64,000 nt of DNA, from positions 1 through 64,000 of the forward strand of contig NZ_JZJL01000014.1 of the NCBI RefSeq assembly GCF_000971335.1, in the 5' to 3' direction. Source of the DNA: Chromobacterium vaccinii. GTDB taxonomy: Bacteria > Pseudomonadota > Gammaproteobacteria > Burkholderiales > Chromobacteriaceae. This document shows, piece after piece, positions 15,842 to 25,326 of this stretch. A program made the position numbers and the translations under genes. Below the pieces are notes generated by a model. It ran no database searches and was not told the origin of the DNA. It was given only the letters and a program-made list of their open reading frames with translations. The stretch's first letter is position 1. Every line of letters starts with the position of its first letter.

Positions 15842-15860
15842 CCTGTTATCTAGGACAGGT
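15841..15860. promoter_or_regulatory. lux box (LuxR/CviR-type operator)
   Basis: ACCTGTTATCTAGGACAGGT is a 20-bp element with perfect 6-bp inverted arms (ACCTGT/ACAGGT) and an 8-bp centre, the same length, arms and spacing as the Vibrio fischeri lux box. Its right half also fits GGNCAG of the CviR consensus of Chromobacterium. It abuts the -35 hexamer of the operon promoter, the usual place for class-II activation by a LuxR-type regulator with acyl-homoserine lactone. Confidence 0.82.
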
Positions 15861-16357
15861 TTTTGAGTATATTTTTGGGTTTATTTTTTTGAAAGTTTTG
15901 AATGAAAAACGAGAAGCTACATTTATCGTTAGCTAAATTCATGCCGAATTTTTAGCTGAAATAATCCAAAAATTGGCTGAAAAATTTACTCGATCTTGGA
16001 TTTGTGATTGAAAGATATGGTTTGGGAGTTGAGGGGCGTGTTTTGATGCGTGATGGGTTGGAAGAGAGTAATGGCCTCTTCGATAGTCAGGCGCGGAGTG
16101 CTATGTAATTATTGGTAATGTTATCTAGGCTAATTGGAAGTGTTAGTTTTGTTCTGTGGCCTGTATTTTCCAGGCGCAGGGAAAATGGAAGTGCAGTGAA
16201 ATATTAATAGCATTGTTATTAATGTTGGTGCGGACATCGGGTTGCTATTGGGATTGATGGACTGTCACAAATACTGGTGGACAGTTTCTGCGAAGCTTGA
16301 TCTGCGCGGTCGGTTGCCGGCGGAGATCGTGGCGGCAAGCCGCCACTGTATGGGAAT
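15861..16357. other. AT-rich gene-free stretch
   Basis: About 500 bp with a marked drop in G+C compared with the genes on both sides, many A and T runs, and no credible coding frame. It separates the biosynthetic operon promoter from the 3' end of the GNAT gene. Apart from the lux box just to its left I see no repeat or RNA gene. It may hold additional regulator sites (H-NS-type silencing is plausible for such DNA) or be a scar of the operon's acquisition. Confidence 0.6.
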
Positions 16358-16894
16358 TCAGGCTCGAGGATTGCCTGGTGCGGCGTCGGCGCTCAAGCGA
16401 GCCATCATCAGGACGTTCTTATAGCGGCTATCGATGCGTACGGCGTTGCGCTTGCGGCCTTCCAGTTGGAAACCATGCTTTTCGTAAAGCTTGATCGCGT
16501 TGAGATTATCTTCATGCACGGTTAGCTCCAAACGGCGGAGGCCGCGCTGTTCCGCTAAGCGCAATGTGCTTTCCAGCAACCATCCGCCCAGGCCCATGCC
16601 GCGGTAGCGGGGAAGCAAGCCCATGCCCAATGTGCCGCCATGCTGACAACTGGGGAGGCGATGAGGGGTGACATCGCACCACCCGACGACCTGGTTGCCG
16701 TCCAGCAACAACAAATGCGGCGCTTGGCTGGCTAGTTGGCTGCGCACGTATTCCGCCGAGTCCGCTTGCGCGATTTCCAGAAATGGCATGTAGCGCCGCT
16801 CTCTGGCCACGCTGTCCGTCAACTGCCAGAATGCCTCGGCGCGCTCGGGGGTGAGCGGTTGCAGCGTGTATGGGGCGGTGTACGGGCTGGGCAT
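16358..16894 (-). CDS. GNAT family N-acetyltransferase
   Basis: A 178-residue RimI-like acetyltransferase. The acetyl-CoA loop is GLLPRYRGMGLGGWLLEST (around residues 91-109), followed by LELTVHEDNLNAIKLYEKHGF and EGRKRNAVRID, the standard GNAT C-terminal motif. It should acetylate an amine of a small molecule or protein terminus in the cytoplasm. It stands alone: upstream is the MerR gene with a 68-bp gap, downstream the AT-rich stretch. Substrate unknown. Confidence 0.9.
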   Translation of the reverse strand: MPSPYTAPYTLQPLTPERAEAFWQLTDSVARERRYMPFLEIAQADSAEYVRSQLASQAPHLLLLDGNQVVGWCDVTPHRLPSCQHGGTLGMGLLPRYRGMGLGGWLLESTLRLAEQRGLRRLELTVHEDNLNAIKLYEKHGFQLEGRKRNAVRIDSRYKNVLMMARLSADAAPGNPRA

Positions 16895-16962
16895 GACGGC
16901 ATCTCCTGAATCGGGTCCATCATTCTGCCGAAGCGAAAATGCCGATGCAATAATGCCTTGGG

Positions 16963-17355
16963 TCAGGCTGCCGCGCCGCCGCTGGCGATCACGCCGCGGC
17001 AGTGCGTTTCCAGCGCGCCGATCTCGTCCAGCACCGCGTCGATGTCGCGGCGCTGTTCTTCCAGCTGGCGGCGCCGGGCCAGCAGCAGGTCCAGCAGCTT
17101 CTGGGACTGGCTGGCTTCGTCGTGGGCCAGCTGGTACATGTCTATGATTTCGCGGATTTCCGCCAGCGACAGGCCGATGCGCTTGCCGCGCAGGATCAGC
17201 CTCAGCCGGGCGCGGTCGCGGCGGGTGAACAGGCGTTGGCGCCCGTCGCGCCGGGGCTCGATCAGTCCCTGTTCTTCATAGAAGCGGATGGTGCGCAGGG
17301 TGACGTCGAATTCGCGCGCCAGGTCGGAGATGGTGAATAGTTCGGCTTGGTTCAT
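16963..17355 (-). CDS. MerR family regulator, LiuR-like
   Basis: A 130-residue protein with an N-terminal MerR winged helix (FTISDLAREFDVTLRTIRFYEEQGLIEP), the second wing RLFTRRDRARLRLILRGKRIGLSLAEIREII and a C-terminal coiled coil (roughly 75-115) for dimerisation. It lacks the cysteine pairs of metal-sensing MerR proteins. The sequence style resembles LiuR, the regulator of leucine/isovalerate degradation in proteobacteria, but no liu genes are next to it, so the target is inferred. A palindromic operator candidate lies 60 bp upstream. Confidence 0.85.
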   Translation of the reverse strand: MNQAELFTISDLAREFDVTLRTIRFYEEQGLIEPRRDGRQRLFTRRDRARLRLILRGKRIGLSLAEIREIIDMYQLAHDEASQSQKLLDLLLARRRQLEEQRRDIDAVLDEIGALETHCRGVIASGGAAA

Positions 17356-17414
17356 GGATTTCCTTACAGGCGCGATTGTAGCGTTTTTCCCACGCGGCTT
17401 GCTGAAAGCTTGAT

Positions 17415-17428
17415 TTACGTTTACGTAA
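17415..17428. promoter_or_regulatory. Candidate MerR/LiuR operator
   Basis: TTACGTTTACGTAA is a perfect 6-bp inverted repeat around TT, directly next to a -35-like TTGACG on the minus strand (17435-17430). It lies upstream of the MerR gene and would fit autoregulation. Confidence 0.5.
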
Positions 17429-17827
17429 TCGTCAATTGTTGCTTCAAGATTTTAAGGACATCGTTGCCGAAAAGCCGCCATGGCAAGCGCTGCGGCCAGT
17501 CATGATCGATACGTGGAATGAGTGTCCCGTTAGGCGAGGCGGGCCAGCAGGGTATTGACGAATGGGGGGCGCGTGGATTCAGTCATTTGTCTGGAGGCGC
17601 GTTTCCGGGCAGCGGGCCAATGTGTCGGATCATGGCGTGGAGTGAGGGGCACGGCTCGGCCATTTTGTTGAGTGAGCAGGTTGATGAAGGAGGCTTGCGC
17701 GCCTTGTTCTGAGCCAGGCGCCAGGCGTTCGCACCGCGTCAAGAATGCGGGACCGCAGAAGGCGTCCCGCATCTGGCGGATAGGAGGAGACGGCAGCTCA
17801 GACCGCCGTTGACGACTCCTGAGCGCT
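17429..17827. other. Gene-poor interval
   Basis: Short frames occur on both strands but none has convincing codon use, a ribosome binding site or a recognisable product. A 9-bp inverted repeat (ATGCGGGAC at 17745-17753 and GTCCCGCAT at 17764-17772) lies downstream of the lectin gene; it lacks a T-run, so it is at most a weak terminator or mRNA 3' structure. Confidence 0.5.
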
Positions 17828-18298
17828 TTATCGCACTACCCATACTTGATTATCGTTGCCTGACATGCAATCCCATACCTGAACGTTGGTGCCGTTCGTG
17901 GTCCCGCCGCCGCTGACATCCAGGCACTTGCCGCCGACCCAGACAATCCTGCCGGGAAAGTTGGAGTCGGTCGACCATTGCTGATTGCGGTTGCCCGCTT
18001 GGCAATCCCAGATTTGGACATTGGTGCCGTTGGCGGTGCCTCCGCCGGAGACATCCAGGCATTTGCTGGTGCCTGCCCAAATGATTCTTCCTTGGCTGAG
18101 TATCCATTGCTGATTGCCGTTTCCGGGCTGGCATTGCCACATCTGGACATTGGTGCCATTGGCCGTGCCGCCTCCGCTGACATCCAGACAATTGCCGCCA
18201 TGACCTATCACCGTGGCGGCATGCGCAGCGACGCTGAACAGGGATGCGCTCCCAAGTATGGCCAAGCCCATCAATACGGAGTGAGTCGTTTTCTTCAT
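17828..18298 (-). CDS. Secreted ricin-type beta-trefoil lectin
   Basis: A 156-residue protein: a signal peptide (KK, hydrophobic core, cleavage near AHA-A at about residue 23-24) followed by three repeats of 43-45 residues. Each repeat contains CLDVSGGGT.NGTNVQ.W.C and ends in a QxW element (NQQW, NQQW, NQVW). This is one complete beta-trefoil of the ricin B lectin family, built to bind galactose-type or other sugars, with no enzyme domain attached. GGAG precedes the ATG at 18298. It is likely exported by Sec and may bind host, chitin or exopolysaccharide sugars. The repeats are also similar at DNA level, indicating recent duplication or conversion. Confidence 0.92.
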   Translation of the reverse strand: MKKTTHSVLMGLAILGSASLFSVAAHAATVIGHGGNCLDVSGGGTANGTNVQMWQCQPGNGNQQWILSQGRIIWAGTSKCLDVSGGGTANGTNVQIWDCQAGNRNQQWSTDSNFPGRIVWVGGKCLDVSGGGTTNGTNVQVWDCMSGNDNQVWVVR

Positions 18299-19038
18299 GT
18301 CAATCTCCAAATCAGAGAGTCAATCAGAATTCGTTAGCGGTCACATTTGATATCGAAATATCCGGCTTCGGTTTCCTGATATGGCTGGAGACGTGGAGCA
18401 TGGGTGTTTCTTACTGCCGATGGCTGCCTATCGGCGCAACATGACTGCCAGAGCGAATGCTTTACTGCCACGTGAGTATGGAGTCTGATTCTGCTCATTC
18501 AAGTTGGTATGTTTACTGATATAAGTTATTGTTTTTAATGGTTAAGTCATTCGTGTTGTAGAAGAGAAAATGCATATGGAGAAAGCGGCGTTCAGGGAGT
18601 CGCGGCTGATATCGGATAGCTAGTGGCGTTGTGTCGCAATGGGGGAGAATCCTGTGTCTCTGGCAAGCAACTGAGGCATTGCGGAGGGTCGCCAGGGCTG
18701 ATGGGTGGCAAAATGCAATGTCTTCGCGGGGAGCGGCGCGTGCGAGTCGCTTGGGCACAGTGAAGACGCGGCGTGAAATCATCACTGTTCTTTTTGCCAG
18801 GGATGGATCACCCATTGCAAGACTCATCGCGATATCGAGCTTGTCGGCTGTTTCCCCGATGCCTGCCATCGGCAAAATCCAGAAATGCCTGATGTGGAGG
18901 ACGATGGTGGAAAAGTTGAGTCTGAACGACGCCAGGATGGCCTGATCGAGGACAAGAACGCTAGTCGAAATGCGAGGCCGCCGCCGCGCTTTTGGCTTAC
19001 AATGCCGCCAGACCAGATACATCCAGAGGAATCACACC
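18299..19038. other. Gene-free interval of about 740 bp
   Basis: G+C is lower than in the flanking genes. A 169-codon frame on the minus strand (18513-19022) is open but has an odd composition, resembles no family I know, and would run across the promoter region of the SEC-C protein gene; I do not call it. The right end should hold the promoter of the next gene; AGAGGA at 19025-19030 is its ribosome binding site. Confidence 0.5.
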
Positions 19039-19719
19039 ATGACCGCAACCGTTTTCAATGATGCAGACCTGACCCGTCTCGAAACCCTGCTGACTCCGCT
19101 GTCGGCCAGCGGCAGCACCATGCGCCCGGACGAGGTGCAGGGCTTCTTCTCCGCCCTGGTCAGCGGTCCGGACGCGGTGGACACTGACTTCTGGCTGCCG
19201 GAAGTGCTGGGCGATGCGCCGGCTTTCGAAAACCAGGCCGACGAAGTCGAGCTGAAGGCCCTGCTGCAGAAACTGTTCGACGCCACCCGCGACGCGCTGG
19301 CGGCGGGCGAGGAGCTGGACCTGATCCTGTACGCCGAGGAAGACAGCGGCGAAGAGGGCGAGCCGGACTACTGGCCGTGGGCCAACGCCTACCTGTACGC
19401 GCTGGATCTGGTCGACACCGACTGGTTCGAAGTGGCGGAAGAGGATGAGGGCTTCGAAAGCCTGATGATGCCGATGCTGGTGCTGGGCGGCGCCTTCGAG
19501 GACGAGGAAGGCGGCGAAGATCTGCTGACTTTCACCGACGAAGAAGTCGACGGCTACAAAGGCGAGCTGAGCGACGCGCTGGCCGCGGTGTTCGCTTACT
19601 GGCGCGCCAAGGATCAGGCGCCCACCACCGTTCGCCGCGAAGGCGACAAGGTGGGCCGCAACGATCAGTGCCCGTGCGGCAGCGGCAAGAAATACAAGGC
19701 CTGCTGCGGCGCCAACTGA
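19039..19719 (+). CDS. UPF0149/YecA-family protein with C-terminal SEC-C zinc motif
   Basis: A 226-residue acidic protein. The body matches the YecA/UPF0149 helical domain ([26 protein letters not shown]), and the last 20 residues are a SEC-C zinc finger: [14 protein letters not shown] with the Cys-x-Cys and Cys-Cys ligands, as at the SecA C-terminus. The role of the family is not settled; SEC-C suggests contact with ribosomes or SecB-like partners. The ATG at 19039 is chosen for its AGAGGA site; an upstream in-frame start would lie in the untranslated region. A terminator follows 20 bp downstream. Confidence 0.9.
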   Translation: MTATVFNDADLTRLETLLTPLSASGSTMRPDEVQGFFSALVSGPDAVDTDFWLPEVLGDAPAFENQADEVELKALLQKLFDATRDALAAGEELDLILYAEEDSGEEGEPDYWPWANAYLYALDLVDTDWFEVAEEDEGFESLMMPMLVLGGAFEDEEGGEDLLTFTDEEVDGYKGELSDALAAVFAYWRAKDQAPTTVRREGDKVGRNDQCPCGSGKKYKACCGAN

Positions 19720-19739
19720 GGCGGCAGTCGGTGCCATGG

Positions 19740-19766
19740 AAAAAGCGGACTTCGGTCCGTTTTTTT
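19740..19766 (+). terminator. Rho-independent terminator
   Basis: A-run, CGGAC stem, UUCG tetraloop, GTCCG stem, then seven T. It ends the SEC-C protein transcript. Confidence 0.85.
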
Positions 19767-19862
19767 GTTTGCGCCCGCGCGCATCTCGGCGCTGCGGGTA
19801 TCGCGCTAGCCTGAAGCCTGAGCGGGTGATAGAACGAATCATGGTGGGCCTGGGAGGCGGCG

Positions 19863-20828
19863 ATGGATTGGAAAACTTGGCTTTGCGGCGGTGTGGCCGC
19901 GCTGGCCGCCGCAACCGCGCTGGGCGCGGAGGTGGCATCGATGCGGATTCTGCGTCCGGAAGGCGCGCGCGATTATCTGCGGGTGACGCCGCATCCCTTG
20001 CCGGCAGGCAAGCGTCCGCTGGTGATTCTGCTGCATGGGCACGGAGGTTCGGCGCGCCAGCTGCTGGGCCTGGAGGCGGGCGCGGCGCCGTTGTCGCAAT
20101 GGATGGAGATATCCGACCGCGAAGGCTTGCTGCTGGCGGTTCCCGACGGCGCGCGGGGCGGCGACGGAAAGCAGGGCTGGCATGATTGCCGGGCCGACGC
20201 CGCTAGGAACTCGCAGACCGACGACGTCGGCCTGGTCGCCGCCATCATCCGGCGCGAGGTTGCCGAGCGCGGCGCCGATCCGGCGCGCGTGTACGCGATG
20301 GGCATGTCGAATGGCGGCATGATGGTCTTCCGGCTGGCCAGCGAGTTGGGCGATGGCCTGGCGGCTTTCGCCACCGCCGGCGCGTCGATGGCGCGCAGCA
20401 GCGGCTGCGCCGCGCCCAGCCATCCCTTGTCCGCGCTGATCATTGCCGGCACTGCGGACCCGGTGGTGCCCTATGCAGGCGGGCAGGTTCGCCTGTTCGA
20501 CGAAAAAGGGCGTGGCGAGGTGATGCCGGTGGCGGACAGCGCCGCGTTCTGGCGCCGGCTGGACGATCTGCCGGACATCCCGCATGTCACTGCGCAGTTG
20601 CCGCATGCCAGCGCCGGCGACCCGACCCGGGCCACGCTGACGCAGTGGGGAGAAGATGGCCCGGGGCGCAGAGTGCTGCTGCTGACCATCAGCGGCGGCG
20701 GCCATGTCGAACCCAGCGTGGCTCATCGGGTCGGCGCGTTATACACGCATCTGCTGGGGCATCAGAATGGCGATGTGGAGTCGGCGGAGCTAGCCTGGAA
20801 GCTGTTTCGCGACCAGAGAAAACCGTGA
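19863..20828 (+). CDS. Secreted PHB-depolymerase-like esterase (LpqC type)
   Basis: A 321-residue alpha/beta hydrolase. A hydrophobic N-terminus (residues 5-20, ending ALGA) looks like a signal peptide. The oxyanion region is PLVILLHGHGGSARQLL, the nucleophile elbow is GMSNGGMM, a later AGTADPVVPY carries the catalytic Asp, and SGGGHVEPS carries the His. The family cleaves polyhydroxyalkanoate, feruloyl or acetyl esters outside the cytoplasm. It stands alone between a terminator and a convergent gene. Exact substrate unknown. Confidence 0.87.
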   Translation: MDWKTWLCGGVAALAAATALGAEVASMRILRPEGARDYLRVTPHPLPAGKRPLVILLHGHGGSARQLLGLEAGAAPLSQWMEISDREGLLLAVPDGARGGDGKQGWHDCRADAARNSQTDDVGLVAAIIRREVAERGADPARVYAMGMSNGGMMVFRLASELGDGLAAFATAGASMARSSGCAAPSHPLSALIIAGTADPVVPYAGGQVRLFDEKGRGEVMPVADSAAFWRRLDDLPDIPHVTAQLPHASAGDPTRATLTQWGEDGPGRRVLLLTISGGGHVEPSVAHRVGALYTHLLGHQNGDVESAELAWKLFRDQRKP

Positions 20829-20875
20829 GTTCATCGCCGCCGGAGGCCCGCGGCCTTGAGATTCGAGAGGCGGGG

Positions 20876-21394
20876 CTAGACAGCCAGCAGCCGTTCCTCG
20901 AACAGCTGCTGGGTCAGCAGAAGCAGGCCCTGCAGCTGGTCGGCGACGACGGGCGTATAGACGTTCAACTGGCGCAGCACCTGGCAGGTTTCCTGATAGC
21001 CGCGCTCCAGTCCGGAGCGAGCCAGCGGAGCGAACGCCTGCAGGAGAGCCTGAGAGGATAGGTCTTCGCGCTGCCGGCGATAAAGCTCCAGCAGGATTTC
21101 CATGCCCAGCAGCAGGCGCTGGCTGTGGCTGCCGCCGGTCAGTTCGTTTTCCGGCGGCAGCACTGGTTCGATGTCCAGGCCGGCCAAGCGGGAGATTTGA
21201 TCCATGGCCGCGCTGAACAGCAGCTCGGCGGCTTGCGCGCCCTGGCTGAGGCTGATGTCGGCGCTGTCCTCTCTCGCGGGCTTGCCGCCGTGCTGGCCGG
21301 TCCGGTGTGAGACAGCGAACGGCTCATGATTGCCGGCCGGCCGCGGCTGCACGCCGCGGATCGGTTGCACGGCGATATCGTTATCCTCCGCCAT
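20876..21394 (-). CDS. DUF5610-related protein, second copy
   Basis: A 172-residue soluble protein with a polar, low-complexity N-terminal third and a helical C-terminal two-thirds (LLLGMEILLELYRRQREDL, GLERGYQETCQVLRQLNVY). The C-terminal helix pattern G[LF]E[RQ]GY.E...[IV]L..L.V[YF] matches the neighbour at 21412-22056, so the two are divergent paralogues. GGGAG precedes the ATG. It starts 17 bp after the neighbour's stop and is probably cotranscribed. Function unknown. Confidence 0.8.
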   Translation of the reverse strand: MAEDNDIAVQPIRGVQPRPAGNHEPFAVSHRTGQHGGKPAREDSADISLSQGAQAAELLFSAAMDQISRLAGLDIEPVLPPENELTGGSHSQRLLLGMEILLELYRRQREDLSSQALLQAFAPLARSGLERGYQETCQVLRQLNVYTPVVADQLQGLLLLTQQLFEERLLAV

Positions 21395-21411
21395 CGCCGT
21401 CTCCCGCAGGC

Positions 21412-22056
21412 TCAGCTAGCGCTGGCCTGGCTGGTTCCCGTCCCGGACGAGGCCGATTGGGCGCTGGAGGACAGGTTGCTTTTCAGGAAGGCGTCCAGGC
21501 CTTTTTCGACCAGATCCTTGGTCTTTTCCACCCCGCTTTGCACGTCGCCGTTGAATACCTTGAGGCTTTTGAGGATGTCGGTGGCTTCGCCGTAACCCTG
21601 TTCGAAGCCCTGGCGGATCAGGTTGACGAAGTTTTTGGCCTGGTCGTCGGCGCTGAGTTCAGGATGCTGTTGCTGGTACAGCGCGAACATGCTGGTGGCG
21701 CCGTCCAGGATGCGCTTGGAGGTGGCTTCCGGCGAGTTGTCGTCGCTCTGGCCGTCCTGCTGGATGGAAATGCTCAGCTGGGTGCTGCTGACTTGCAGCG
21801 ACCCGCTGCCCTGATTTTGCTGAGAGCCGTCCTGGTTGGAGAAGTCGGCGTTCAGAATCTGGGTGATATTGGTGATCGACGCACGGAACAGCAGAGTTTG
21901 AGACTGCTTGCCGCTGCTGATCGACACATCCAGCGACTGCACCAGCACCGAATTGAGCTGGTTGCGGGAGTTTTGGGCGCTGTAGGCGGAACTCTGGGCC
22001 GGGAGCGCGCTGCCGGCCTGGCCGGGCTGATTGTTGTTCAGAGAGGATATCGACAT
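21412..22056 (-). CDS. DUF5610-family protein
   Basis: A 214-residue protein. Residues 1-60 are Ser/Gln/Asn-rich and likely disordered, the middle contains beta-like QTLLFRASITNITQIL and LSISIQQDGQSDDNS, and the C-terminal half is helical (RILDGATSMFALYQQQH, GFEQGYGEATDILKSLKVF), ending in another Ser-rich tail. I recognise the DUF5610 style; the role is unknown, although the repeat-rich ends and lack of a signal peptide are reminiscent of secreted or filament-associated proteins. AGGAG precedes the ATG at 22056; longer frames to 22446 lack a site. Confidence 0.82.
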   Translation of the reverse strand: MSISSLNNNQPGQAGSALPAQSSAYSAQNSRNQLNSVLVQSLDVSISSGKQSQTLLFRASITNITQILNADFSNQDGSQQNQGSGSLQVSSTQLSISIQQDGQSDDNSPEATSKRILDGATSMFALYQQQHPELSADDQAKNFVNLIRQGFEQGYGEATDILKSLKVFNGDVQSGVEKTKDLVEKGLDAFLKSNLSSSAQSASSGTGTSQASAS

Positions 22057-22183
22057 CACGGACTCCTGTCGGCGCGTCGTTATTTGGCTGGCGCACGCTT
22101 GTGGTGGTTGAGAGGACAACTCCAGTATGCCCCGATATCGGCAATCCGGCCGAAAACTTGGGGGCGAGGTGGGCAAGTAATTG

Positions 22184-22200
22184 ATTTTGCTGATCAAAAT
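22184..22200. repeat. Palindrome ATTTTG-CTGAT-CAAAAT
   Basis: Perfect 6-bp arms around a 5-bp centre, 128 bp upstream of the DUF5610 gene start and next to the terminator hairpin of the dehydrogenase gene. It could be an operator or simply the T-rich tail of that terminator. Confidence 0.4.
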
Positions 22201-22204
22201 GACA

Positions 22205-22228
22205 CAGGCCGCGCCTGGGCGCGGCCTG
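22205..22228 (-). terminator. Terminator hairpin after the acyl-CoA dehydrogenase gene
   Basis: CAGGCCGCGC / GCGCGGCCTG stem with a 4-base loop, 23 bp downstream of the dehydrogenase stop. On the minus strand it is followed by TCATTTTG, a weak T-run. Confidence 0.6.
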
Positions 22229-22250
22229 GAGGGCAGCGATGCGTCGATGC

Positions 22251-24035
<1,785 letters not shown>

Positions 24036-24122
24036 TCGGTTTCTCCAGTTGGTTGGCGCCGCCTGGTGCGTGCCAGGGCGATACGTTGTTATGATGAGAC
24101 CCTGTGTAGGCTGGGGTATTCA

Positions 24123-24140
24123 TTCAAACGATTGTTTAAA
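24123..24140. promoter_or_regulatory. Candidate PsrA/FadR-type operator
   Basis: TTCAAACGATTGTTTAAA: inverted AAAC-N4-GTTT core with near-palindromic flanks, like PsrA sites of fatty-acid oxidation genes. It lies upstream of the acyl-CoA dehydrogenase gene and also within 85-102 bp of the divergent DUF2062 gene. Confidence 0.5.
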
Positions 24141-24224
24141 TTATTCCCGGGATTTTGACAACTAAATCGCGCTCGCGCCTTGGCGGGGGTGTGGTTTAAC
24201 GGCAACGCGACGGCAAGAAATGGA

Positions 24225-24782
24225 ATGACCTGGCTTAAACGCAAAATGCGCCGCTTTTCCGCGGCGCGGCACAATTGGTTCGCGCGCCCCGGCATGCGGC
24301 GGCTGGCGCCGTATCTGGATCGGCCGGCCTATTGGTCGTTCAACCGCCGCAAGGTGGCGATGGGCGTGGCGGTGGGGCTGTATTCGGGCGTGATGCCGGG
24401 CTTCACGCAAAAGGCCACGGCGCTGGCGCTGGCCTTGTTGCTGCGGGTGAACATTCCGGCGGCGATGGTGGTTTCGCTGTACAGCAATCCGCTGACCGTG
24501 CTGCCGCTGTACTATCTGGCCTATCGCTATGGACGATGGCTGCTGGGCTCGGACGCGGCGGCTACAATGACGGCGCCCCCGGGTTTGCTCGCGCTGGGGC
24601 CGGCGGCCTGGGCGCGGCAGACGCTGGGGTGGCTGATTGATTTGGGCTGGCCGCTGCTGGTGGGCATGCCGGCATTGGGGGCGACCCTGGGCGCGGCGGG
24701 CTATCTGGCCACCCGGGTATTATGGCGCTGGGCGGTGGTCAGCGCATGGAACGATAGAAAGGCGAAGTGTGGATCTCGTTGA
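24225..24782 (+). CDS. DUF2062 membrane protein
   Basis: A 185-residue protein with a basic N-terminus, the DUF2062 hallmark AMGVAVGLYSGVMPGF, then hydrophobic segments (about 51-75, 85-97, 127-150) with VVSLYSNPLTVLPLYYLAYRYG. The family is found in the inner membrane; its role is unknown. The ATG at 24225 gives the usual N-terminus; a longer frame to 24180 is possible. Its last 14 bp overlap the start of the NUDIX gene, so the two are translationally coupled. Confidence 0.85.
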   Translation: MTWLKRKMRRFSAARHNWFARPGMRRLAPYLDRPAYWSFNRRKVAMGVAVGLYSGVMPGFTQKATALALALLLRVNIPAAMVVSLYSNPLTVLPLYYLAYRYGRWLLGSDAAATMTAPPGLLALGPAAWARQTLGWLIDLGWPLLVGMPALGATLGAAGYLATRVLWRWAVVSAWNDRKAKCGSR

Positions 24783-25326
24783 AAAACGGTTGTCGTCGGA
24801 ACTGGTCTACCAGGGCGGATTTATCAATGTGCGCAAGGACCGGGTAGCCCTGCCGGATGGCAACGAATCCTCGCGCGAATACATTCTTCATCCCGGCGCT
24901 GTGGCCGTGCTGGCGATCACGCCGGAGGGCGAGCTGGTGCTCGAGCGGCAATACCGTTATCCGGCCGGCCGCGAGTTCATCGAGATACCGGCCGGCAAGA
25001 TCGACCCGGACGAAGCGCCGGAGCAGACCGCCCGGCGCGAGCTGCTTGAGGAGACCGGCTACCGGGCCGGCCGTTGGACTTATCTGGGCACCGCCCATCC
25101 CTGCATCGGATACTCCAACGAAAAAATCAGCTATTACCTCGCGCAAGAACTTATGCTTAGCGAAAGGCAACTGGACGCCGGCGAGTTTCTGGAAGTGCTG
25201 ACCGTGCCTCTGGACGCCGCGATGAACATGGCGCTGACCGGCGAAATTTGCGACAGCAAATCCATCGTCGGCCTGCACTGGCTGGCGGCTTACCTGGGCG
25301 GGAGGATGCGGGGTGTCGAGATTTGA
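24769..25326 (+). CDS. nudF: NUDIX hydrolase, ADP-ribose diphosphatase type
   Basis: A 185-residue protein starting at GTG (24769). The NUDIX box GKIDPDEAPEQTARRELLEETGY has the G-x5-E-x7-REUxEE pattern, preceded by ERQYRYPAGREFIEIPAG, typical of ADP-ribose pyrophosphatases that release AMP and ribose 5-phosphate. AAGGCGA is the likely ribosome site. It overlaps DUF2062 upstream and the PilZ gene by 14 bp downstream, making a coupled three-gene set. Sugar-nucleotide substrates other than ADP-ribose are possible. Confidence 0.9.
   Translation: MDLVEKRLSSELVYQGGFINVRKDRVALPDGNESSREYILHPGAVAVLAITPEGELVLERQYRYPAGREFIEIPAGKIDPDEAPEQTARRELLEETGYRAGRWTYLGTAHPCIGYSNEKISYYLAQELMLSERQLDAGEFLEVLTVPLDAAMNMALTGEICDSKSIVGLHWLAAYLGGRMRGVEI

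Noticed and set aside
17530-17772. An 80-codon frame downstream of the lectin
   Set aside because: Too short, no ribosome site and no recognised domain.
18513-19022. A 169-codon minus-strand frame upstream of the SEC-C gene
   Set aside because: No family, no ribosome site, atypical composition and placed over a promoter region.
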